Assembly (NCBI RefSeq): GCF_026262505.1
Contig: NC_067204.1
Location: forward strand, 20,243,300 to 20,307,299
Direction: 5' to 3'
Origin: Trichomonas vaginalis G3
Taxonomy: Eukaryota; Parabasalia; Trichomonadida; Trichomonadidae
Length of the DNA stretch: 64,000 nt
A model generated the notes under the pieces. It saw only the letters and a program-made list of their open reading frames with translations, searched no databases and had not been told where the DNA came from. Each line of letters starts with the position of its first letter. The first letter of the stretch is position 1. Below are positions 7,831 through 16,242 of the stretch, in pieces. The position numbers and the translations under genes are program-made.

Positions 7831-10152
7831 ATGACAGCAACAAACAACAACAACAACAACAACAACTATATCGTTTCTGATGAAAAAGTTATTGATTCAT
7901 TAGCTGAGGAATTAGTTGTGGCAGAAACTAAAACCCTCAACGAAAGAATTGGTGAAAACAAGATTGATTTACATAACTACCTCAAACATGATGGAGGAAG
8001 AGGAAGGAAAACCGGTGTGGCTTTATTAGTAAATAAAATTTCAAATTTAACGATTATAGATGTTGATATCAATAAATCATACAATGATGAACTTAAAGAA
8101 ACGGTTAGAAAAGACATTTTATCAAAACTTTCGGATAAAGATGTTATCGTTAAAACCGCTTCAGGAGGTCTTCACATTTATTGCAACACTAATTTCTTCT
8201 ATTCAGTTTCGAACAGAATGATTAAATGTTATTCCTGCAATGATTATGATATTGATATAATGACTTCTATTGATGATTCAAAACGTTCATTAGTAGTCAT
8301 GGCTGATTCAAGAGTTCGCAAGAATGCAACAGAACCAATCAATACATACTCATTCATTCGTGGAAGTTATGATTCAACATTAACTAGAACAGTGAATGAT
8401 ATATTAAATGATTTGAATATTAAGGTAAGAGTTGAACAGAAGAACGAAGAAATAAAGACTATCATGAATGAAAACAAAGATGTAAACATTGACGATAAAC
8501 TTGCCCAGAGCATAGTTGATGGCATCTGTGATTTTGAAGTATATAATGACGGTGGAAACATGAATTTAGAAAAAGAAGTTACATTATTCACACTGTTTCA
8601 AGCAATTAATTCGTTACCTAATCATTTAATTAATGAAGCATACGATAACGTTTATAATTTCTGCAATTTAACTGAAAATGCAAAAAGTAATTTTGAAAAA
8701 GCACGTAGTAGATATGCACATTTAATGACTTCTCTATTTGTTTTGGTGAAGATTCTAAAACTATATCAAAAGGAATATTATGATGAATATGTTTTACCTT
8801 TATTACGTAAGCCAAAAATAACATTTGATATCAAACTTGATGACTCGTTTTTGATAACAGATATTAGACGCAGGGCTGAAAATCATCAGTATAAAAACAG
8901 TTCTGAAGTAATTGAGGATTTATCACGTGTAATCCGTTTTGTAGATTGTGGAAACAAATATTTCATTCAAAAGGACTATAATATCCACGACAAAATGAAT
9001 CAAATATCATTCGTTCTTCAATCAAACATGAAAGAGTCACTCAAAATGATTAAATTATTTAAAGAAGAAGGTAAAACCATAACAGCATGGGACGTACTAT
9101 TAAATCAATTGTCTTCATTAACCGTTAAGGGTGTTTGCTTTAAATCTGATTCCCCAGATGTTTTCTCAACGTTTCAGGGTTATAAATACAACATTCTTGA
9201 AAAGCCTGATTACTCAAAAATTGAGATGTTTATGGATTTCATTAAAGAAGCCATTTGTGATAATAACGATGAAGTGTATAAATATCTTCTCGGCTGGATT
9301 GCATCAATGATTCAACATCCTGGAATCAAGAATGAAACAGCAATTATTTTGAAAGGACTTCAGGGAACAGGTAAAAACAGATTCACAGACATTATTTCTG
9401 AACTTCTCGCTGGTTATTCATGTAAAAACATTACCGAAATAGGTGAGCTAACGGGTAATTTCAATTCGGTTGTTGAAAATAAAATGTTTCTTGTACTTAA
9501 TGAACTCAAGAATGTAGGTGAAGACAGACTCGCAAACTTCAACGCTTTGAAATCAATTATTACGGATAATGAGATTAGAATTAATGAAAAGAATCAACCC
9601 AGAAGAACTGATCAGAACGTTGCAAACTTCATTTTCGTAACTAACAACGTCTACCCTGTCAAAATTGAAGTTGGAGACAGAAGATATGTAGTTTTAAGAG
9701 TTAATGGTAAATTCAAGGGTCAATTTGATTACTTCAAGAATTTGATGAATTCATGCACAAAGGAATTTTATGATAACCTTTTAACATATTTTATGCAATA
9801 TGACCTTTCATCATTTAATGTACGAATCATACCGATGACTGAAGCCAAACAAGATTTAATCGAGTTATCAACAAATCCTTTAGATGAATGGATAAATACA
9901 CATTATGATGAATTGAGTGCAGGTATGACATGTAAAAATGCTCTATTCTGCAAACCATCAGACATGAAAGACAAGAATTTCCAAATGAGCATTAAGGATA
10001 AATGTGATAGGAAACAGAGAAGAATAGATGGTAAACAAACATGGTGTTATGTTTTGAAAGAAGAAATGAAAGGGTTATATAAACAGGTTGAACCAAACGA
10101 TAATGAGGATTCATTTACTGACGATGAAATACCTGTAAATGAGGCAGTATAA
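7831..10152 (+). CDS. primase-superfamily 3 helicase (AEP + D5-like helicase)
   Basis: The 773-residue ORF looks whole. The N-terminal part has archaeo-eukaryotic primase features: a DVD motif near residue 77 and SGGLHIYC near residue 111. The C-terminal half is a superfamily 3 helicase of the D5/virophage kind with Walker A GLQGTGKN (509-516), Walker B MFLVLNEL (about 552), motif C FIFVTNN (about 600) and a DRRY arginine finger (about 616). Such proteins start and unwind replication forks of DNA viruses, virophages and plasmids. The ATG is in the TATAAATG context shared by element genes. A run of Asn codons (AAC repeats) follows the start. The gene alone fills the cassette between inverted 119-bp arrays. 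Confidence 0.85.
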   Translation: MTATNNNNNNNNYIVSDEKVIDSLAEELVVAETKTLNERIGENKIDLHNYLKHDGGRGRKTGVALLVNKISNLTIIDVDINKSYNDELKETVRKDILSKLSDKDVIVKTASGGLHIYCNTNFFYSVSNRMIKCYSCNDYDIDIMTSIDDSKRSLVVMADSRVRKNATEPINTYSFIRGSYDSTLTRTVNDILNDLNIKVRVEQKNEEIKTIMNENKDVNIDDKLAQSIVDGICDFEVYNDGGNMNLEKEVTLFTLFQAINSLPNHLINEAYDNVYNFCNLTENAKSNFEKARSRYAHLMTSLFVLVKILKLYQKEYYDEYVLPLLRKPKITFDIKLDDSFLITDIRRRAENHQYKNSSEVIEDLSRVIRFVDCGNKYFIQKDYNIHDKMNQISFVLQSNMKESLKMIKLFKEEGKTITAWDVLLNQLSSLTVKGVCFKSDSPDVFSTFQGYKYNILEKPDYSKIEMFMDFIKEAICDNNDEVYKYLLGWIASMIQHPGIKNETAIILKGLQGTGKNRFTDIISELLAGYSCKNITEIGELTGNFNSVVENKMFLVLNELKNVGEDRLANFNALKSIITDNEIRINEKNQPRRTDQNVANFIFVTNNVYPVKIEVGDRRYVVLRVNGKFKGQFDYFKNLMNSCTKEFYDNLLTYFMQYDLSSFNVRIIPMTEAKQDLIELSTNPLDEWINTHYDELSAGMTCKNALFCKPSDMKDKNFQMSIKDKCDRKQRRIDGKQTWCYVLKEEMKGLYKQVEPNDNEDSFTDDEIPVNEAV

Positions 10153-10181
10153 AGTATGATTGGAATTTATTTTTGCATTAA

Positions 10182-10429
10182 TCCTCCTGTGTTGTTGTCA
10201 AAATGTCATGTTGTCTCATTTTTTCAGAGAAGTTAATTAACCTGGTGACATGGTGACGTGGTGACACCTTCAGTTCTTCAAAAATAATTCATAACTACCT
10301 TCCTCCTGTGATGTTGTCAAAATGTCATGTTGTCTCATTTTTTCAGAGAAGTTAATTAACCTGGTGACATGGTGACGTGGTGACACCTTCAGTTATTCAA
10401 AAATAATTAATTATTGAATAACCTAAAAC
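10182..10429 (-). repeat. inverted array of the 119-bp unit, about 2 copies
   Basis: Read on the minus strand, this stretch contains the same 119-bp unit as 7184-7757, one full and one nearly full copy. It ends in the same GGTTATTCAATAATTAATT edge found at the left array. It lies directly downstream of the primase-helicase stop codon. Confidence 0.9.
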
Positions 10430-10431
10430 AT

Positions 10432-10459
10432 GAGACTTTGTCTCCGGACTCTTTGAGTC
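10432..10459. other. two adjacent 5-bp hairpins with TTT loops
   Basis: GAGAC-TTT-GTCTC is followed after two bases by GACTC-TTT-GAGTC. Both stems are perfect and both loops are TTT. They sit right outside the cassette edge, followed by a duplicated TTAACGTAAACA-type motif at about 10464-10487. The function is unknown; a structural or cleavage site is possible. Confidence 0.5.
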
Positions 10460-10554
10460 ACTTAACGTAAACATTAACGTAAACATTTATTTCTGCAGTT
10501 CATCCATTACTTCATTACCTAATTAATTACAGACATAAAATATATTTAGTTCAT

Positions 10555-12255
10555 TCATTGAACTCTATACCATGCGTAAACTGTCATGTAAGGTGGCATG
10601 TATTCTTTACTTTGTCCTGTTGTTTGTGTATATCCTGAAACGTGATGTGTATGGTTTCCTTCTCCCTGAGTGTCACTCCAGTAACAATTTATAGCAAACT
10701 TAACGTCGTCTTTAACATCATATCCTTTACCTTTTGTCATTCCTGACCAATCCCAATATCTATGCTTATGCCAACCTGCTTGAGATGTACTTAAATCTAT
10801 GTAGTGACTGTGTGCAGGTAAATTTTCACCTGTAATTGTTTTACTTCCACCTGTTTCCTTTGAAGAGTTTGCACAATACAAAAACCTGTCGACTATTTGT
10901 TCCCATGCACCAACACCAAACATTACTTGAGGACCTCTTGCATCCATAGATGTATAAATAGAACCTACTGGGTTCATTAAATCAAACATATGAGATATTA
11001 TAGGATTGCCTCTTTTGAACTTAAAATATAGTGCAACTATTTCAGGTTTCTTCTGATTTGTGTTAGAATATTTTTTATAATATAATCTTATGTTTTCAGG
11101 GTGGGTAAAATCTTGACTATAATATTTATTTCTGTCATCTGTATAATAATATACTATTCTCATTTTTTCTATTGCATTATATCTTTTATATCTATAAGAA
11201 TCTAAATATAATGTTAACTTTTGTTCATCTACATGTGGTGTTCTGACATCATCTCCATAGTCATAATAATATGGTGCTGGAGCTGGGTCAGGCAATGTCA
11301 TATCCACCATTTCATAAACTCTTAAATATTTCTTTTGTTCGTCTCCATATAAGTTTAAGTAGCAGTTGTTGTCTAATGGAACTTTAACTTGTGTACCATC
11401 ATTCTTTTTATAACTTACATACATTTCATTGTTATTTTTCGGAATGAGTTTACACCGTGTACCATTTTTTAAGGACTGTACAAACTGCCATCTAAAATAT
11501 TTATTTTCTTCATTGACAGAAAAGTCACCAACAATAGTTTCAATATTTTTTGTTGTTCCTATCAAACTTTGGTATATTTCGTTAACATATTCCTTATCCA
11601 CCTTCTTCTCTAACTCATCGTTAACATAAGTTTTATCCGCTTTAAGGTCTAAACATCCTGAAACCCATCCCGTATCAGCTTTAGTTTTAAAAATCTTCGA
11701 TGTCCATTCATGATACCATTCAACCCTTTCTTTAATTTCATTATCTTTTTCATCCACATATTCCTTATCCGCCTTCTTCTCTAATTCACTATCCACATAT
11801 TCCTTATCTGCCTTCTTCTCTAATTCACTATCCACGTATTCCTTATCCGCCTTCTTCTCTAATTCACTATCCACATATTCCTTATCTACCTTCTTCATTA
11901 TGTCATTTAGGAAACCTTCTATGAATTCCTCATTTAAATTAAATCTTCCAATCTTCAAAACTTTAGGAAATGCATTTAATGCGTAATATCTCTGTTCTTC
12001 TGGTGGAATTGATGTTATATCATCCGTTATTCCTTTAATTTTTGAATTCATAAATAAAATTTCTTTTATATTTGATATCACTGCACCACCCTTGCAAACG
12101 AATTCGAAATGTTCATTTTTCAATACTATCTCCAAATCTCCATATTTCAACCTTTGCGTTTGTTCTGCCGTCTTTGAATTATATGCATATATGGCGTATG
12201 TAATGGTCTGAAGGACCTGGGTGTTTTGTGCCTTAAGTTGTTGTGGTTTAATCAT
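10555..12255 (-). CDS. phage tail-fibre/collar-like protein of the Polinton
   Basis: The frame encodes 566 residues and looks whole. Residues about 125-170 are 13-residue repeats of the type KADKEYVDSELEK, predicted to form a trimeric coiled coil as in fibre shafts. The C-terminus has the phage collar/tail-fibre pattern: DLMNPVGSIYTS, FGVGAWEQI, GENLPAHSH, GNHTHHVSG and finally MPPYMTVYAWYRVQ. Such tips bind receptors on tailed phages and some eukaryotic viruses. It starts in a TAAATG context. The N-terminus carries the QNTQVLQTI peptide shared with the ORF upstream of integrase. In the element it is the rightward neighbour of the helicase cassette and precedes the capsid-side genes, consistent with a virion surface role (inference). 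Confidence 0.75.
   Translation of the reverse strand: MIKPQQLKAQNTQVLQTITYAIYAYNSKTAEQTQRLKYGDLEIVLKNEHFEFVCKGGAVISNIKEILFMNSKIKGITDDITSIPPEEQRYYALNAFPKVLKIGRFNLNEEFIEGFLNDIMKKVDKEYVDSELEKKADKEYVDSELEKKADKEYVDSELEKKADKEYVDEKDNEIKERVEWYHEWTSKIFKTKADTGWVSGCLDLKADKTYVNDELEKKVDKEYVNEIYQSLIGTTKNIETIVGDFSVNEENKYFRWQFVQSLKNGTRCKLIPKNNNEMYVSYKKNDGTQVKVPLDNNCYLNLYGDEQKKYLRVYEMVDMTLPDPAPAPYYYDYGDDVRTPHVDEQKLTLYLDSYRYKRYNAIEKMRIVYYYTDDRNKYYSQDFTHPENIRLYYKKYSNTNQKKPEIVALYFKFKRGNPIISHMFDLMNPVGSIYTSMDARGPQVMFGVGAWEQIVDRFLYCANSSKETGGSKTITGENLPAHSHYIDLSTSQAGWHKHRYWDWSGMTKGKGYDVKDDVKFAINCYWSDTQGEGNHTHHVSGYTQTTGQSKEYMPPYMTVYAWYRVQ
11757..11885 (-). repeat. 39-bp coding repeats in the fibre-like gene
   Basis: About three and a half copies of a 39-bp unit encode KADKEYVDSELEK. 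The copies are nearly identical, suggesting recent expansion or contraction of the shaft. Confidence 0.85.
12203..12228 (-). repeat. 26-bp sequence repeated inverted at 5499-5524
   Basis: This is the partner of the exact 26-bp copy before integrase. On the minus strand it encodes QNTQVLQTI close to the start of the fibre-like protein. Confidence 0.85.
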
Positions 12256-12279
12256 TTATTATGATTTAAAAATAAATAT

Positions 12280-12531
12280 TTAATCCGTTATCTCATCACC
12301 TATTTTTTCTATTTGAAATTGCCATAATATTTCATTCATGAATTCTAAATCACAATCAAATAGGTCAGTTATTCTAAATTTAATATTTGATAAATCTTTT
12401 GAATGAAGAATAAATGAATTCCCAGATAATTGAAACGGATATGATAAAGAAAATGTGTTTAAGTTGATGGATAAAATGTTTTGTATTGATGGGTAAGAGT
12501 TAGGGTCTAATGTTTGATGTGAAAATCTCAT
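12280..12531 (-). CDS. Polinton ORF, unknown, possibly part of a broken gene
   Basis: About 83 residues with alternating hydrophobic strands (SINLNTFSLSYPFQLSGNSF) suggest a beta-rich structural protein. It lies directly downstream of the 12617-12988 ORF on the same strand. Together the two may represent one damaged gene with about one break. No family recognised. Confidence 0.35.
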   Translation of the reverse strand: MRFSHQTLDPNSYPSIQNILSINLNTFSLSYPFQLSGNSFILHSKDLSNIKFRITDLFDCDLEFMNEILWQFQIEKIGDEITD

Positions 12532-12616
12532 TGGGGTATTAACTTTATCACATTTGATTAAAATGAAATTGGAACCGTGTCAGAATACAAAACATCCCCA
12601 ACATCTTTTTCAAAAT

Positions 12617-12988
12617 TTAATATCCCAACAATGAACGAAGATGAGGAGTACAAAATTTAATTTTCAGCGGAAATTTAATAAGGTTATTTATTTCATCAAG
12701 TTCAAAAAGTTTATCAGGTTTTGATTTAAAATTTTCTTCATACCATACGATAAATGATTCATTTAAATAACTTAAAATCGTGTTAATATCCCATTTCGTT
12801 ATCACATTATTTATATACATATCATACGTTTTTTCATGGTCATCTTTAATAAATGATATATAATCTGAAGGGTCTAAAAGAATGGGATTAAATTTACCAC
12901 TCACAGAAACGAGAGTAACATTATAAATTCCGCTAACTGTTAAATTTAATTCACAACTATTATTCGAAATAATATTGATAATTGACAT
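12617..12988 (-). CDS. Polinton ORF, beta-rich, unknown
   Basis: The 123-residue product has an N-terminal strand pattern (CELNLTVSGIYNVTLVSVSG) like a jelly-roll or minor structural protein. It is divergent from the ORF starting at 13008, with only 19 bases between start codons, so the two share a bidirectional start region. No family recognised. Confidence 0.45.
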   Translation of the reverse strand: MSIINIISNNSCELNLTVSGIYNVTLVSVSGKFNPILLDPSDYISFIKDDHEKTYDMYINNVITKWDINTILSYLNESFIVWYEENFKSKPDKLFELDEINNLIKFPLKIKFCTPHLRSLLGY

Positions 12989-13007
12989 TTTTATTACGAT
13001 TAAAAAT

Positions 13008-13487
13008 ATGGTAAAGCGTTATTTTCCAGTGATAAATAAAACTAGAATAAGATTACCTCAAGAATTCATAAATTCAACGAATAAGAAATTCATTCATGTT
13101 ATAAATTTTAGTGTTTTCAGAAAATATGAGTCGATGTCATATTCATCATCGGGTTATATTTCACTTCATTCAAATTTAGTTCAATCAAACCCATATAATG
13201 ACCATTTCATAAGATTTTCAGATGGTATTAAAAATGTAATTGATAGATTAAAATATGAACAGATTGACAATATCGAATTTTTGGAATTTTGGTTTAAATA
13301 TCCTGATGGAAAAAAGATTGAAGTTAAAGATAAAGCTGATACTATAACAAAAACAATTACAATGACCGATCCAGATAGTGGGGAACAAAAAGAAATAAAA
13401 CAAACGATAGAAACTGGTGAAAGGTCAATTATTATCAATTATGATTCAAAGGATTATTATTCGATAATGTTAATGCTTGAATATTAA
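13008..13487 (+). CDS. Polinton ORF, beta-rich, unknown (minor structural protein?)
   Basis: Starting from the ATG at 13008 the product is 159 residues, beginning MVKRYFPVINKTRIRLP. It contains many beta-type segments and a KTITMTDPDSGE stretch, and ends in YYSIMLMLEY. It forms a divergent pair with the gene ending at 12988. Its place in the structural-gene half suggests a capsid-associated role, but that is inference. Confidence 0.5.
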   Translation: MVKRYFPVINKTRIRLPQEFINSTNKKFIHVINFSVFRKYESMSYSSSGYISLHSNLVQSNPYNDHFIRFSDGIKNVIDRLKYEQIDNIEFLEFWFKYPDGKKIEVKDKADTITKTITMTDPDSGEQKEIKQTIETGERSIIINYDSKDYYSIMLMLEY

Positions 13488-13588
13488 ATAGCCTTAACAA
13501 AGAATTTTTCAAGTGATATTTTATATTCATCAACTATTTTATTATAAATATCATTATATGTTAAATGAAGTTCAGTTGTTGTTCCGTT

Positions 13589-14182
13589 CTATGATATCTT
13601 AATTGTGCTAATATCCTTTATAGGATTTATTTTTGCAACTGTTCCGCAGCATGAAACCTCATCATCTATGAAAAATTGAATCTTAACGTCTGAATCTTGA
13701 ACATCACAAAGAATGGCGATAATGTGAATTAATGATTCATAAGGTAAAATAATTAAACCGGATTGGTCAATTAAATTTATTATTGAATCATAATTATTAA
13801 TTATTATATCACGGTAAATTTTCATTAATTCAGAATTAATGTCTACTTTATATGGCGCATTGCGACTGGAATCGTAGATTCCTGGGTTCTCGATGTTTGA
13901 TGAAAGAGGTGGGGGGTATGTTGGATAAGTGGGAATTTCAACGGGTTCTTTACCGGGTTCAGATAAAATGATTGGGTCTCCATCTTCTTTATTTTGCTCC
14001 TCCTCTTTCTTTGGTAAGTCACGAGTTAATAAATTGGACTGTGTTGCTGACCTTGTTAATTCAGGACTAACATTAACTTTAACATTTTGAATAATTCGTG
14101 ATTTATCATCATTTACGTTATAACCAACCGTAATCTCTGCTTTTGCGTTTGTGTTCTTTTGACTTGTGAAACGTCTTCTCAT
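13589..14182 (-). CDS. Polinton ORF, Pro-rich linker protein, unknown
   Basis: The 197-residue product has a basic N-terminus (MRRRFTSQKN), an acidic/Pro-rich middle (PTYPTYPPP near residue 90) and an Ile-rich C-terminal domain with a CCGT motif. It starts in a TAAATG context just downstream of the ATPase region. No family recognised; it may be a minor virion protein. Confidence 0.5.
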   Translation of the reverse strand: MRRRFTSQKNTNAKAEITVGYNVNDDKSRIIQNVKVNVSPELTRSATQSNLLTRDLPKKEEEQNKEDGDPIILSEPGKEPVEIPTYPTYPPPLSSNIENPGIYDSSRNAPYKVDINSELMKIYRDIIINNYDSIINLIDQSGLIILPYESLIHIIAILCDVQDSDVKIQFFIDDEVSCCGTVAKINPIKDISTIKIS

Positions 14183-14266
14183 TTATAATTGAATAAAAAA
14201 AAGAAAAATATATTTAAAGTTTTATTTAGTTGTTACGGTAATATCCCAAGGTTCATCCTTGTTTGC

Positions 14267-16023
14267 TTATACTTTCTTTGTAACTGCACCAATTATGTTA
14301 TTGATAATGATTTGAGTTTCTTCCAGTCTTATTTTATCATTTACAATATCTTTAATCATTTCATTACATGCATTCTTAAAACCATCTGATTTTTCTAATT
14401 TACGTCTATCACTTTCTTTAATTAAATCAAAGTTATAACCTTGTTGAGAATAAAGTGGTTTCTTTATCAATTCCTTGAACGCTTCTGAAAGTGAAGATGA
14501 AGAAATTCTTGCCACTTGAATTGGTTTAAATTCTGCTTTCATTGCTTCTTTCTGTTCATTGAACACTGGATCGAATAAAGCAACTTTAAAGAATTTCTTA
14601 GCTGAAATTTCAGGTCTCAAATTTGCATATTGACCATCAAACTGATTAACATATTGAGGTAATCCGTTTGGTCCTTCTTCAATAGCGTTTAATTCTTCAT
14701 TGAAATAAGAATATGGATTATGACGGTATGAAAGAATTGGTCCATCTTTACTGTCTCCGATATGTTGTTTAACAGCTTTTCCATTTACATCAAATTTCAT
14801 AGGATAACGTTCATTATATGCTTTACGTTTAGGATAATCCGTCATTGTTAATTTATACCCATTTATGACTTTAATATTACCTTGACCATCAGTAACGAAA
14901 ACTTCATTTATACCATCAGGTTTTCCATTTGGACCCGTAATGTCTGCTTCATGTGCTTCCCAATTTGGTCCTTGACGTTTGGCATATGCTTGAGCTTCTG
15001 GTAATGTTAAAACGTTTCTCATTTGTTTAACATCTTTTTGAAGACCGGCAACAATGTGGACTAATTCTTTCATTCCGTCTGGAACTTTCATAGTTCTATT
15101 ATATGCACCCTTTTTGTTTGTCCCTTGTTTTAATGGAACCTGTAGAAGATTTGCATTTCTGTCATGTTTAATTATAAATAAAAAATAAAAATTAATTATA
15201 AAATTATTCGAATTAATGGAACCTTTATTTAAATCAACTATTATTTTTCCATGTTCACCTAATTGTTGATATTGTGTGTAAAGTTCATTAATGCTCATTG
15301 GTAAATTCACTTGATAAAGCATAACGTTCAACTGTTGACGACTAAACCCACTGAAAATGAAAAGGTGATAGTTTGATTTAATGTTTGTGCTTAATGCTTT
15401 AAAGTATTGAACAGCCATAAAGAATGAACACTGAATGTGTCGACATTGAGTTAATAATTGATTAAAATATGATTTCTCATTAGTTATTAGTTTTGATTTC
15501 ACTGCATCATCTAGAAAAATTAGTGAATGCAAAAATTCTTATCAAAATTTGAAATAGAAAGTGTTTCAAATAATTCATCCCGTTGTTTATCAATAATTTT
15601 ATCCTCTAATCCTTGCTTCTTGATTGTATTATATAATTCTTTATACATTAAAAAGTTTTTTAAATAATCTTCTGCTTCTTCTTGTGATAAATAAATAATT
15701 GGAATTTTGATTAAATGCTTTAAAGATTCAAATGTATCATCTGAAGGTGAACCTGAACGGTTGATATAAATTAACACATGTGAATAGGGGGAAGTGTTAG
15801 CAATAATGATAATTTGTTTTAATATCGTTAATGTTTTACCTTTATTTTGTTTACCAATTGCTGCAGTGATTGAATTTAAGTAACATTCAGAATATGGAAT
15901 TTTCATTAATTTTTCCTTAGATAGAGCATTTCTATTATCACTCAATGCTTCATTAATCATATCATCTACATGTATTATATACTCCGCTAATTCTTCATAA
16001 GGGGTGGATGAATTTAAATCCAT
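14267..16023 (-). pseudogene. Polinton packaging ATPase region (FtsK/HerA-like) with long C-terminal domain, broken
   Basis: The N-terminal part has a P-loop (AIGKQNKGKT) and a Walker B-like HSLIFLDDA segment followed by [14 protein letters not shown], the pattern of A32-type genome-packaging ATPases. A long extra C-terminal region follows ([17 protein letters not shown], then [17 protein letters not shown] and [16 protein letters not shown]), which I do not recognise and which could be a fused structural domain. The gene starts in a TAAATG context. The coding region looks broken, with about one break. In the family the enzyme pumps DNA into the capsid. Confidence 0.65.
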
Positions 16024-16047
16024 TTAATCAAAAATAAATTTATAATT

Positions 16048-16242
16048 TTAAACATTTCTATTCATCAATATTTCATCATATGAACTTCTATACTGTGGTG
16101 GTGTACCTGTTGGATGATATTTCAAACCTTCGTCCGGTGTCCATGTCCAATACGTAGTCCTAGTAAACCAAACCTGAGGAGGATTTGTCACCTTTGAACA
16201 GTAAGTGTCATTTTCACCCTGAATGATTGGATAAGCTTTCAC
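16048..16242 (-). CDS. short ORF at the 3' side of the capsid gene
   Basis: Sixty-four codons rich in Trp, Tyr and Pro (PPQVWFTRTTYWTWTPDEG) overlap the end of the capsid ORF by four bases. It may be a separate small gene or belong to the capsid gene's tail; the capsid region may have about one break here. No independent domain recognised. Confidence 0.4.
   Translation of the reverse strand: MKAYPIIQGENDTYCSKVTNPPQVWFTRTTYWTWTPDEGLKYHPTGTPPQYRSSYDEILMNRNV

Larger units (their letters stand above)
7164..10429. mobile_element. primase-helicase cassette bounded by inverted repeats, possibly nested in the Polinton
   Basis: Both outer edges read, inward, GTTTTAGGTTATTCAATAA followed by an AATTATTTTTGAA-type stretch and then copies of a 119-bp repeat in opposite orientation. 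Only one gene, the primase-helicase, lies between the arrays. The arrangement could be an inserted secondary element or a replication module with inverted iteron arrays. An ATG trinucleotide flanks both edges, which is too short to prove a target duplication. Confidence 0.5.
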
